DNA of 40,427 nt from the IMG/VR virus record IMGVR_UViG_3300009087_000001, positions 1 to 40,427 of that record; one strand, written 5' to 3'. Within the stretch, counting starts at the first letter, position 1. Every line of letters starts with the position of its first letter. Below the pieces are notes generated by a model. That model worked only from the letters and a program-made list of their open reading frames with translations, made no database searches and was not told the origin of the DNA. Positions 6,388-12,591 of this stretch are shown here, in pieces. Position numbers and translations under genes: made by a program. This DNA comes from a virus.

Positions 6388-6639
6388 ATGAAAACAATAT
6401 TTAGAGACGAAAAAAGACCATATATAGACGAAGAGGGTAATTTGATAATTCCAACAAGCATAAAGTTTGGTGGAGAAACTCTTCCTACACTCAAACCGAG
6501 AGAATGGTTTTATTTATTGTATGAAAAAACAAAAGACAATAAAAGGGGAGATTTAATAAAATATAAAAAGGGCGTTTGTGGCTCAGCACCAACATTAAGT
6601 AGAATTAAAAAATCATTAAAACAAAAAGGATATTCATGA
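6388..6639 (+). CDS. Hypothetical protein from a likely leaderless message, 83 aa
   Basis: I do not recognise this protein. It is basic, with a WFYLLYEKTKDNKRGDLIKY stretch and a C-terminal SRIKKSLKQKGYS helix that could contact nucleic acid. Its start codon lies six bases behind the TATAAT box of promoter P3. The stop overlaps the start of the replication protein gene (ATGA-type overlap), so it is probably translated together with it. Confidence 0.6.
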   Translation: MKTIFRDEKRPYIDEEGNLIIPTSIKFGGETLPTLKPREWFYLLYEKTKDNKRGDLIKYKKGVCGSAPTLSRIKKSLKQKGYS

Positions 6640-7340
6640 AACACGAATTTATAGAAAACAATATAATAATATTATCAAAGCAAACAATTGATGCTTTTTT
6701 GGATGAAGAAAAACCGTCTGACTTAATAGCGTTATATTGCTTTTATTACTATACTGCCAAATGGCAAAAAACTAATCAACCAAAGGCAACTACAAGCTAT
6801 GTAGAAAATGGTCTTAAGTGGACGAAAGAAAGAGTTCAAATAAACAAAAAACAATTAATAAAATTGGGATTAATAAATGATATTGTAAAGAAAAGTAAAG
6901 AGGGGAAGATAATCGGTTGGTATATAAAATTAAATTATTTATGGAAAAATGAAACAATTAAAAACCACCAGCAGGAAAAACCAGCCAGTGGAAAATCCTA
7001 CCCAGTGGAAAATCCGACCACAAATGCTTTAAGTGATAATAATATAAATGCTTTAAATGTTGATAATATAATAAAACAAAAAACAAAAAAATTTATTTTT
7101 TTAGTAGAAAACACTTGTAATGATATAGAAAAAGAAAAAAATATTAAATTTACAAAACAGCATAAGGAGATAATACAAGATTTTATATTATATTGGACAG
7201 AACCAACAAAAAGCGAAAAGCAGATCAAGTATGATAAAGAATCAACTTGGGATACCAAAAGAAGATTAAGGACTTGGTTTAAAAATGCGAATAAGTTTAG
7301 TGGTAATAGTAATAACAAATATAAAATTAAAAAAATATGA
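6636..7340 (+). CDS. Winged-helix replication initiation-like protein
   Basis: Residues 20-115 look like a DnaD/RepO-type winged helix (FYYYTAKWQ, then TTSYVENGLKWTKERVQINK with LIKLGLINDIV). A variable, asparagine-rich linker follows. The C-terminal 50 residues carry YWTEPTKSEKQI, then DTKRRLRTWFKNANK, a motif I know from phage replication proteins encoded near helicase loaders. The likely role is origin recognition and recruitment of the host helicase. No phage helicase, primase or polymerase is seen in the genome, so replication must rely on host enzymes. An origin might lie in the linker-coding region (about 6960-7080), which is repetitive and AT-rich, as in lambda O; this is inference. 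Confidence 0.65.
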   Translation: MKHEFIENNIIILSKQTIDAFLDEEKPSDLIALYCFYYYTAKWQKTNQPKATTSYVENGLKWTKERVQINKKQLIKLGLINDIVKKSKEGKIIGWYIKLNYLWKNETIKNHQQEKPASGKSYPVENPTTNALSDNNINALNVDNIIKQKTKKFIFLVENTCNDIEKEKNIKFTKQHKEIIQDFILYWTEPTKSEKQIKYDKESTWDTKRRLRTWFKNANKFSGNSNNKYKIKKI

Positions 7341-7657
7341 GGTGGATAAAATTTACAATGTCACGGGGAAACGATATATCTTTGCCGATGTATAAGGCGG
7401 AAGAAATAATTGCGGATGAGGGACAGCTATTGGCTATTTATAACGATAAGGGAAACTGGACGGGGAAGACTATAAATAAAGCTCATATAGTCTCTACCGA
7501 ATTTGATTTAGAAAAAGAAAAAGCGGAAAATGAAAAATTAAAAAATAATTTTAAAAAAATAGATGAGCCGAGAAACACATTAGAACAAATACAAGAGATA
7601 TCAATAGAATTAGAAAAATTAAGAAAAAGATTCAATTTCAATAGATTGCGAAAATAA
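7337..7657 (+). CDS. Hypothetical protein with C-terminal coiled coil, 106 aa
   Basis: The N-terminal 50 residues form a small beta-rich domain (RWIKFTMSRGNDISLPMYKA, then QLLAIYNDKGNWTGKTINKA), the rest a charged coiled coil. The N-terminal pattern resembles small phage proteins of unknown role found beside replication genes. It overlaps the replication gene by an ATGA and is probably coupled to it. Confidence 0.6.
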   Translation: MRWIKFTMSRGNDISLPMYKAEEIIADEGQLLAIYNDKGNWTGKTINKAHIVSTEFDLEKEKAENEKLKNNFKKIDEPRNTLEQIQEISIELEKLRKRFNFNRLRK

Positions 7658-7696
7658 CATTTGATTTTTTTGTTTTTAATAATTAAAATAAATAAT

Positions 7697-7807
7697 ATGT
7701 GGTGGAGATATGGACACTTAAATAAAACCTTTATTAAAAAAGGCGACAAAATAAAAAAAGGCATAAACGCCTTTACGGAAATACCAATCTTGAACCAGAG
7801 GAACTAG
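7697..7807 (+). pseudogene. Remnant of an M23-type peptidase, 36 aa
   Basis: The short frame reads WWRYGHLNKTFIKKGDKIKK and continues KGINAFTE before ending. The YGHLN and KKGDKIKKG segments match the core of M23 (LytM-type) metallopeptidases, where a HxH-like histidine strand is followed by a VKKGDxVKKGQ loop. Only about a quarter of the domain remains and the second histidine motif is missing, so it cannot be an active enzyme. It lies just before the C39-like peptidase, suggesting that one cell-wall enzyme was exchanged for another. It has the usual A-rich leader and may still be translated. Confidence 0.5.
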
Positions 7808-7825
7808 AGTTTATAATTTAAATTT

Positions 7826-8626
7826 ATGTTAAAAAAATATTCGCAAAAAGACCCCCGCTGGAAAAATATACTTGTCGGATTCGGAGCGAAAACAATCGGA
7901 CAAGCTGGATGCTATCTTTGTTCGCCTTCAATGATAGCAGAAATCCCGCCCGATAAAGCTAATGAACTTTTAAAAAAGAATGGAGGCTATTCAGGCAATT
8001 TAATCAAGTCAGCCGAAGCTGCCGAAGCACTAGGATTAGAATATGGTGGCAAAGTGTATTCTAACAACAAGTTTCCGTGCGTTATGGAAACAGACCACTA
8101 CAAGTCTCAAGGCGTGCCTCAGCACTTTGTAGTGATGACAGACGCCTCACATATCCTTGACCCGCTGGATTATCCGGTGGAAGAAAAAAAGAACAAGTAT
8201 AATATAATTTCTTATAGATTATTTAATAAAAAAAATATGGAAAAAGAATATCACATAAAAAGCGTGTTAAAAAACGCTATTGAGAAAATTACAGGCAAGG
8301 ACTACGGAAGCGAGATGAACGAGAAAGAACAAGAGGAGGCGACAGAAGATTTAAAAAATTATCAAGCGAAATGTGAAGATTATATTCAAGATTTTGAAAG
8401 TGTTGTAGATGACTTAAGGAATTGTCAGATTGACCGAGAAAATTTAATTGACAAATTAAAGCAGAGCAATACTACAGTTAGCGGATATGTTAAAAAGGCA
8501 CAGGAGCTTAACGCCGAGCTGGTTAAAAAGAATGAGGAAATTAAAACGCTAAAAGAAAATAATCCAGCTTACAACCTGCTTCATCGTTTAAAGCAAGCTG
8601 TATTAGATTTAATAAATTTCAGATAA
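7826..8626 (+). CDS. C39-like cysteine peptidase, probable endolysin
   Basis: Residues 1-130 match the C39-like papain fold: YSQKDPRW at the N-terminus, GQAGCYLCSPSMI with the likely nucleophile Cys29, PQHFVVMT with His100, and ILDP with Asp112. Proteins of this family cut peptides, and phage members serve as cell-wall hydrolases. The remaining 130 residues are a long acidic coiled coil and a short helical end, which could bind the wall or a virion structure. No signal peptide is visible, so release would need a holin. An M23-like relic lies upstream and a group of tiny genes downstream. It might instead process a phage or host protein. Confidence 0.75.
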   Translation: MLKKYSQKDPRWKNILVGFGAKTIGQAGCYLCSPSMIAEIPPDKANELLKKNGGYSGNLIKSAEAAEALGLEYGGKVYSNNKFPCVMETDHYKSQGVPQHFVVMTDASHILDPLDYPVEEKKNKYNIISYRLFNKKNMEKEYHIKSVLKNAIEKITGKDYGSEMNEKEQEEATEDLKNYQAKCEDYIQDFESVVDDLRNCQIDRENLIDKLKQSNTTVSGYVKKAQELNAELVKKNEEIKTLKENNPAYNLLHRLKQAVLDLINFR

Positions 8627-8637
8627 AAAATATAGGT

Positions 8638-8814
8638 ATGAGTAATTATTCAAAAAATATTAAGCATCCAATCACAGGCGAAAAAGTAAAGGCAAACTTC
8701 CTTGACGATTATTTTGGCAAGCACGAATACGGAGTTTTTATCGTTGGAAGTAAAGACACTGACCCAGTATACCTAGAAGACGAAATTGAAGTATTGCCTG
8801 ATGATGAAGATTAG
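8638..8814 (+). CDS. Small acidic protein, 58 aa
   Basis: Starts MSNYSKNIKHPITGEKVKAN and ends in a strongly acidic tail (PDDED). The HPITGEKVKANFLDDYFGKHEYGVF core reads as a small beta domain. Unknown function. First of a run of tiny genes that could encode inhibitors of host proteins. Confidence 0.55.
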   Translation: MSNYSKNIKHPITGEKVKANFLDDYFGKHEYGVFIVGSKDTDPVYLEDEIEVLPDDED

Positions 8815-8848
8815 AGAACAAAAAATAATATGAAAATAGAATTAAAAG
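8811..8848 (+). repeat. Direct repeat around a gene start, copy 1
   Basis: The stretch TTAGAGAACAAAAAATAATA followed by TGARAATAGAAYTAAAAGA occurs here and at 8983-9020 with only about three differences. Each copy covers the leader and the first codons of a small gene, indicating a local duplication. Confidence 0.7.
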
Positions 8849-9000
8849 ACGAAAACAAAAAATACATAACTCTTGATGAAGTCTGGGATATGATTTTTGA
8901 CTCCTACCCCAAGGATATGGAAAACTTTGACACTATGACAGAAGACCAAGCATATAGACTTATTAAGCAATTTTGGAAAAAATTAGAGAACAAAAAATAA
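8830..9000 (+). CDS. Small acidic protein, 56 aa
   Basis: Begins MKIELKDENKKYITLDEVWD and ends in a helix with lysines. Its leader and first eight codons are nearly identical to those of the next gene, although the remaining parts differ. Unknown function. Confidence 0.55.
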   Translation: MKIELKDENKKYITLDEVWDMIFDSYPKDMENFDTMTEDQAYRLIKQFWKKLENKK

Positions 9001-9020
9001 TATGAGAATAGAACTAAAAG
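8983..9020 (+). repeat. Direct repeat around a gene start, copy 2
   Basis: Second copy of the repeat at 8811-8848, covering the leader and first codons of the gene at 9002. It may have arisen by partial tandem duplication or replacement of the downstream part of one copy. Confidence 0.7.
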
Positions 9021-9211
9021 ATAATGCTGATTTTGAAGACGAAAACGAATTATTAGCTCTAACAGATGACGAGCTAGACAACGAAAACTACATTGAACTA
9101 TACTTCGGCGGAAAAGTAGTCTGTGTCAGTTTGGATGAGTTGTTATCAGCGGTTCAAGCCTTTGAAAACAAAAGAAGTTTGAGACTAACAAGAGAAAATT
9201 ATGAAAAATAA
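9002..9211 (+). CDS. Small acidic protein, 69 aa
   Basis: Highly acidic, beginning MRIELKDNADFEDENELLAL. A YIELYFGGKVVCVSLDELL strand-helix segment forms the middle. It shares its first codons and leader with the gene before it and overlaps the gene after it by 11 bases. The DNA-mimic-like charge is compatible with an inhibitor, but this is speculation. Confidence 0.6.
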   Translation: MRIELKDNADFEDENELLALTDDELDNENYIELYFGGKVVCVSLDELLSAVQAFENKRSLRLTRENYEK

Positions 9212-9389
9212 AATAACAAGGTGGGCAGTTTTCAGCAAAAGAGGCAAACTAATTTCTCTCGGAGAAACAGCCGAATCAGCTAAGAGAACCGCCTTAGAGA
9301 TGAGTGGTTATCGCTGGACATATCAGACACTCAATAAAGATTTTAAGAATTTAGAATACACAGTTAAAAAAGTAGAAATCACTTATTAG
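9201..9389 (+). CDS. Small basic protein, 62 aa
   Basis: MKNKITRWAVFSKRGKLISL opens a beta-hairpin; a SAKRTALEMSG helix and a strand at the C-terminus complete a small alpha/beta fold. Function unknown. It overlaps the end of the previous gene. Confidence 0.6.
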   Translation: MKNKITRWAVFSKRGKLISLGETAESAKRTALEMSGYRWTYQTLNKDFKNLEYTVKKVEITY

Positions 9390-9392
9390 CTT

Positions 9393-9500
9393 ATGTCTTC
9401 TCATTGGTCGGAGATGGGGAATTGGAGAGAGCGGGATGCCTCGATAAAACCCGAACGCCTCCGCCCATTGAGAATACATAATTTTAAAAAAATAATATGA
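9393..9500 (+). CDS. Possible small arginine-rich peptide, 35 aa
   Basis: The frame starts MSSHWSEMGNWRERDASI and ends with a TGA that overlaps the next ATG (ATGA). The overlap and lack of another explanation for this GC-richer stretch support it; there is no ribosome site. It may equally be non-coding. Confidence 0.3.
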   Translation: MSSHWSEMGNWRERDASIKPERLRPLRIHNFKKII

Positions 9501-9655
9501 AAAAAAACAAAATATTAGACACAGTAAGTTCTTCTTGCGAAGCAGGTATATGGTGGTTTTCTGAACCAAAACAAACAACTGAAGATAGAATTTTAGAAAA
9601 ATTAGAAAAAATTGAAAAACAATTAAAAATAATAAATAAAAAATTAAAAAAATAA
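9497..9655 (+). CDS. Small coiled-coil protein, 52 aa, paralogue of 9841
   Basis: A short N-terminal segment (MKKNKILDTV, later GIWWFSEP) is followed by TTEDRILEKLEKIEKQLKII, a lysine/glutamate coiled coil. It shares MKKNK, TTEDxIL and the C-terminal INKKL with the protein at 9841-10011, so the two are duplicates that diverged. Unknown function. Confidence 0.6.
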   Translation: MKKNKILDTVSSSCEAGIWWFSEPKQTTEDRILEKLEKIEKQLKIINKKLKK

Positions 9656-9674
9656 TAAATTTAATTAGAGGCTT

Positions 9675-9839
9675 ATGAAAATGTTTTGGATTTTAATCTA
9701 TGTCTTCTTATTAGGAATGTTTTATATTTCCGCTTCGGTTTGCTTCAGCGTCAAGGAGTTTGAATGGTTGTCGTGGATTTACATAATTACTTTCGCTTGC
9801 TTAATGGTATCTTTTGGACACTTAATTTTTAAAAAATAA
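9675..9839 (+). CDS. Two-pass membrane protein, 54 aa, holin-like
   Basis: Two hydrophobic segments (about residues 4-25 and 34-51) are joined by a short polar turn, KEFEW. Size and layout are compatible with a class II holin or a small membrane effector. It lies among early small genes, about 1 kb after the C39-like peptidase, so it is one of three holin candidates in the genome. AGAGGC lies just before the start. Confidence 0.5.
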   Translation: MKMFWILIYVFLLGMFYISASVCFSVKEFEWLSWIYIITFACLMVSFGHLIFKK

Positions 9840-9840
9840 T

Positions 9841-10011
9841 ATGAAAAAAAACAAAACCGAAGTAGGTAAATGGTATATCAATGGCGATGTAATTCCAGAA
9901 TACGCCAAAACAACTGAAGACATAATTTTAGAAGAACTTATTAAAGCCCATAAACAGTTAGAAGAAGTTGGAAAACAATTAGAAGAAATAAACAAAAAAT
10001 TAAATGGATAA
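9841..10011 (+). CDS. Small coiled-coil protein, 56 aa, paralogue of 9497
   Basis: MKKNKTEVGKWYINGDVIP is followed by TTEDIILEELIKAHKQLEEV and a coiled-coil end. It resembles the protein at 9497-9655 at both ends. The last codons overlap the next start as ATGGATAA. Unknown function. Confidence 0.6.
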   Translation: MKKNKTEVGKWYINGDVIPEYAKTTEDIILEELIKAHKQLEEVGKQLEEINKKLNG

Positions 10012-10468
10012 AATAAAAACAATAAAAGAGGAGAGAAAAACATATTTAGGAATTGATTATGTTTTAAAAATGTTAGGGACTAAAAATTATAAGAATATAG
10101 ACGATGAAAAAATAAATGATAATGTTTGGTGGGTATTGGAATATGAAAAAAAGGATGAGCAATTTGCGAGAAGCACTTTTAGAAATTTTTTGTGGTATGA
10201 TACGAGGGGAATGGCGGGATCTCGGTTAAAAGATAAATATAACCAGTGCGAATTAACAGCGATTGATATGATAAACAGATTATTAGCGGGACATTTTTTT
10301 AGTAGAATGAAATTTATTTTAATGTTTTTATTTAGGGAAATAAAATTTTTTATAATTTGCGAGAGGCGTATTTTTTGGAAAAGGATTAAGTATTTTAAAG
10401 AATTATTTAAAATTAGAAAGCAATGGAAAGCTGGACAAAAAAATGGGAAGCCGATAGGAAAAAATTAA
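10004..10468 (+). CDS. Hypothetical protein, 154 aa
   Basis: I do not recognise this protein. The first 95 residues look soluble (LGIDYVLKMLG, YEKKDEQFARSTFRNFLWYD). Residues 95-150 alternate hydrophobic and basic residues (FILMFLFREIKFFIICER), which may form an amphipathic or membrane-attached helix. The 3' end overlaps the HNH gene by 46 bases in another frame, so the last residues may be of little importance. Confidence 0.55.
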   Translation: MDKIKTIKEERKTYLGIDYVLKMLGTKNYKNIDDEKINDNVWWVLEYEKKDEQFARSTFRNFLWYDTRGMAGSRLKDKYNQCELTAIDMINRLLAGHFFSRMKFILMFLFREIKFFIICERRIFWKRIKYFKELFKIRKQWKAGQKNGKPIGKN

Positions 10469-10719
10469 AAGAAGTTTTTGCCGACAAGGGAATGGTTTAT
10501 TGCGAGGCGAGATTGCCTGGATGTTTGGTTAATAATTTTCTTTCCTTCCACCACCGACATAAAAGAATTTGGTATAAAAGAAAAGGGCGGGAAAGATTAT
10601 TAGGGAGTTTCAATCAGGTAATTTTAGTATGTCAGAGTTGTCACGATTTATTAGAAAACAATAAGGAGCTTTCAAACAAAATATTTAAAGAGTTAAGAAA
10701 GATTGACAAAAGACAATAA
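10423..10719 (+). CDS. HNH endonuclease-like protein, 98 aa
   Basis: A first zinc knuckle (CEARLPGC), then the SFHHRHKR core containing the paired histidines, and the second knuckle with the distal histidine, LVCQSCHDLL, give the order expected of an HNH nuclease. Phage HNH proteins either assist packaging by nicking DNA next to terminase or act in recombination. Terminase lies about 4.2 kb downstream, so the first role is possible but not shown. It differs from the shorter HNH-like protein at 184-390. Confidence 0.75.
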   Translation: MESWTKKWEADRKKLKEVFADKGMVYCEARLPGCLVNNFLSFHHRHKRIWYKRKGRERLLGSFNQVILVCQSCHDLLENNKELSNKIFKELRKIDKRQ

Positions 10720-10731
10720 AACATATACAAT
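10703..10731 (+). promoter_or_regulatory. Sigma70-type promoter P4
   Basis: TTGACA at 10703-10708 and TACAAT at 10726-10731 with a 17-base spacer. The expected start is near 10738. An intrinsic terminator follows after about 95 bases. Confidence 0.65.
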
Positions 10732-10737
10732 AATTGT

Positions 10738-10835
10738 AGAAATAAAGATTAAAATAATAGCTATGCAAAAAAATATAATTACTAGTAATATAGCCACCGT
10801 ATTATGCCATTTTTTGGAACGGTGGTTTTGTTTTT
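10738..10835 (+). ncRNA. Possible short RNA or attenuated leader
   Basis: Between promoter P4 and its terminator lies a stretch with further self-complementary parts: a 12-base palindrome ATTACTAGTAAT at about 10779-10790 and flanking GCTAT / ATAGC. The product would be an RNA of about 98 bases ending just before the gene at 10843. It could be a free regulatory RNA, or a leader whose terminator is sometimes read through to express the RusA, terminase and following genes. Confidence 0.4.
10793..10835 (+). terminator. Intrinsic terminator just before gene 10843
   Basis: CCACCG (10795-10800) and CGGTGG (10820-10825) form a GC-rich stem that A-T and G-T pairs extend. The right arm runs straight into TTTTGTTTTT. 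The T-run ends eight bases before the start codon of the following gene. Confidence 0.75.
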
Positions 10836-10842
10836 ATAAAAA

Positions 10843-11109
10843 ATGGAATTAAAAAATACTCAAATTTTAATTACGAAAAATAAAAAAAGTAATAAAAAAC
10901 ATAAAGGATATTCAATTCAAATTTGGATTGATAAAATAAGCTCGTGGCTTGTGTTTGATAATTTCAAATCATTAAAGCAGGCTAAAGAGTTTTTGGCAGA
11001 CAAAAAGGAAATTGCCGAAGTAAAGAGGTATATTAAAAAAGTGATAAAAGGGGATACTGCTTTAAAGGAAAAAAATGCACGGAATAAAAGTAAAGGCGTT
11101 AAGCGTTAA
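10843..11109 (+). CDS. Small basic protein, 88 aa
   Basis: I do not recognise this protein. It is strongly basic and begins MELKNTQILITKNKKSNKKH; the YSIQIWIDKISSWLVFDNF part suggests beta strands, followed by two helices, an arrangement seen in small nucleic-acid-binding proteins. The start lies immediately after the terminator. It overlaps the RusA gene by 35 bases. Confidence 0.55.
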   Translation: MELKNTQILITKNKKSNKKHKGYSIQIWIDKISSWLVFDNFKSLKQAKEFLADKKEIAEVKRYIKKVIKGDTALKEKNARNKSKGVKR

Positions 11110-11419
11110 CTCCGTATGGCAGGGACGCAGGTTTAAAACTAAGATTTACAAAGATTATGAAAATGAGGTATTATATTTATTGCCGAGAATAAAAATACCC
11201 GAAGGCAAACTAGAACTTGAATTATTATTTGGAGTGTCTAGCAAAAATGCGGATGCGGATAATTTAGTAAAGCCGTTCGCAGATATTTTACAAAAAAAAT
11301 ATAGGTTTAATGATAAATTATTTTACAAAATAAAAGTAGAAAAAATTGATGTTAAGAAAAAGGAGGAGTTTATAAAATTTAAAATAAAAAAATATGGAGA
11401 ACATAAAAGGAATTTTTGA
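11075..11419 (+). CDS. rusA: RusA-type Holliday junction resolvase
   Basis: The protein has the RusA layout: SVNSVWQGRRFKT at the N-terminus, a central beta strand, and NADADNLVKPFADILQ followed by FNDK. Asp60, Asp62 and Asp80 are in the places of the three metal-binding aspartates of E. coli RusA. The enzyme cuts four-way junctions, here probably to resolve recombination intermediates made by the Rad52-like and exonuclease proteins, or to clear branches before packaging. At 114 aa it is close to the family length of about 120. The next gene overlaps its end. Confidence 0.85.
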   Translation: MHGIKVKALSVNSVWQGRRFKTKIYKDYENEVLYLLPRIKIPEGKLELELLFGVSSKNADADNLVKPFADILQKKYRFNDKLFYKIKVEKIDVKKKEEFIKFKIKKYGEHKRNF

Positions 11420-11756
11420 CGGGGTAAATATGATAACAGAAGACGGAGAAAGCTATCCCGTTCCCGATAATTATGCTTCAAAATCAAAATTATTAGAGGG
11501 AGACGGAATGGAATTAAAAATAAGTGCGGATGGCGACTATTATTATAAAATAGTAAATACCATACATAGGATAAGAGCCATTGCGAATATTATAAAAGAA
11601 GATGATCAGCTTTTTGTTTTTTATGATAACAAAAAATATAAATTAAATGCTTCGGTTATTTCTTATTATGAATTAAAAGAGGGGAGTAAGGTTATGGCAG
11701 TTTTGCCGAAGTTTAAAAAAGCGAAGTGGGCTGCGATAGAGGGGAAAATAAAATAA
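11394..11756 (+). CDS. Hypothetical protein of a Patescibacteria-like family, 120 aa
   Basis: The segment ITEDGESYPVPDNYASKSKL followed by LEGDGMELKISADGDYYYKI is very like a beta-domain protein that I recall as common in Parcubacteria-type genomes. The function there is unknown to me. If the recollection is right, this gene points to the host. The rest contains two further beta segments (LFVFYDNKKYKLNASVISYY). It overlaps RusA by 26 bases and its stop overlaps the next start. Confidence 0.65.
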   Translation: MENIKGIFDGVNMITEDGESYPVPDNYASKSKLLEGDGMELKISADGDYYYKIVNTIHRIRAIANIIKEDDQLFVFYDNKKYKLNASVISYYELKEGSKVMAVLPKFKKAKWAAIEGKIK

Positions 11757-11935
11757 TGAAAAAAAAATATAAATATTTTGTTAGTTTTATAGGGGACGGG
11801 AAATTTGGAGATACGATTTTTGAAATTGATAAGCCTCTTAATTGTTGGGAAAGATTTACAGAGGTTAGAGAGCATATTGAAAAAGCAGTTAATTATAAAA
11901 AAGTTGTTTTATTAAATTTTAAAAGAATTAAATGA
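11756..11935 (+). CDS. Small basic protein, 59 aa
   Basis: Starts at the ATG in TAATG, sharing a base with the stop of the gene before. The protein (MKKKYKYFVSFIGDGKFGDT and a REHIEKAVNYKKVVLLNFK end) looks like a compact beta-beta-alpha-beta fold of unknown role. Its stop overlaps the ParB-like start. Confidence 0.55.
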   Translation: MKKKYKYFVSFIGDGKFGDTIFEIDKPLNCWERFTEVREHIEKAVNYKKVVLLNFKRIK

Positions 11936-12591
11936 GGAGTATGAATAATAAAAAAGCGAAAGAAATATTAAAAGAGGCGGTTTATAAGAAGCTAAAATTA
12001 AGTGATTTAAAACCGGCTAAATATAATCCTAGAATAATGACAGATGCTCAGCTAGAGGAACTTGAAAAAAGTATAAATTTGGCATACATCGAACCGATTG
12101 TGGTCAATAAGGACTTAACTATTATAAGCGGACACCAGCGGTATAAGGTTTTAAAAAAAAAGGGCATAAAGGAAAGCACTTGCGGTATTATAGATGTGGA
12201 TAAAAAAACAGAGCAGAAATTAAACCTGTCTATGAATCAAATATCCGGCTTTTGGGATGAAGACATGAGAAATGAGTTAGTGTTTAAATTAAAAGATGAT
12301 GATATTCCGGGGTTTGATGAAACCGAGAAGGAACAGATATTATTACAAAGGCAGTTAAAATTTCAAACACAAGAATCCTACGAACCTGACGAAGATGAGG
12401 AATTAAAAATGCTATTTGAGCGAAACGAAAAAGTGCCGGTAAAAGTTGAAGAGCCGGAAGCGATGCACCGGAAAGACCAGCTAGCATTTTATGTTGAAAC
12501 ATTTGAAGAATATGATAAAATTAGAAATTTTTTCAAAACAAGCAGACAAGGAGAATTAGATAAGGACGCATTATTAAATCTTTTGAAATGA
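11932..12591 (+). CDS. ParB/Srx-like nuclease-domain protein
   Basis: Residues 20-130 are a ParB N-terminal-like domain: KLSDLKPAKYNPRIMTDAQ, VVNKDLTIISGHQRYKVLKK with the SGHQR motif at 66-70, and NLSMNQISGFWDEDM. In phages this domain is often fused to or placed beside DNA methyltransferases and other base-modifying enzymes. The C-terminal 80 residues are acidic and carry no methyltransferase, so this is the free-standing form. The gene overlaps the radical SAM gene by four bases (ATGA), strong evidence that the two work together. A second ATG at 11941, behind GAGGAGT, is an alternative start. The domain may bind nucleotides or cut or modify DNA. Confidence 0.8.
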   Translation: MRSMNNKKAKEILKEAVYKKLKLSDLKPAKYNPRIMTDAQLEELEKSINLAYIEPIVVNKDLTIISGHQRYKVLKKKGIKESTCGIIDVDKKTEQKLNLSMNQISGFWDEDMRNELVFKLKDDDIPGFDETEKEQILLQRQLKFQTQESYEPDEDEELKMLFERNEKVPVKVEEPEAMHRKDQLAFYVETFEEYDKIRNFFKTSRQGELDKDALLNLLK

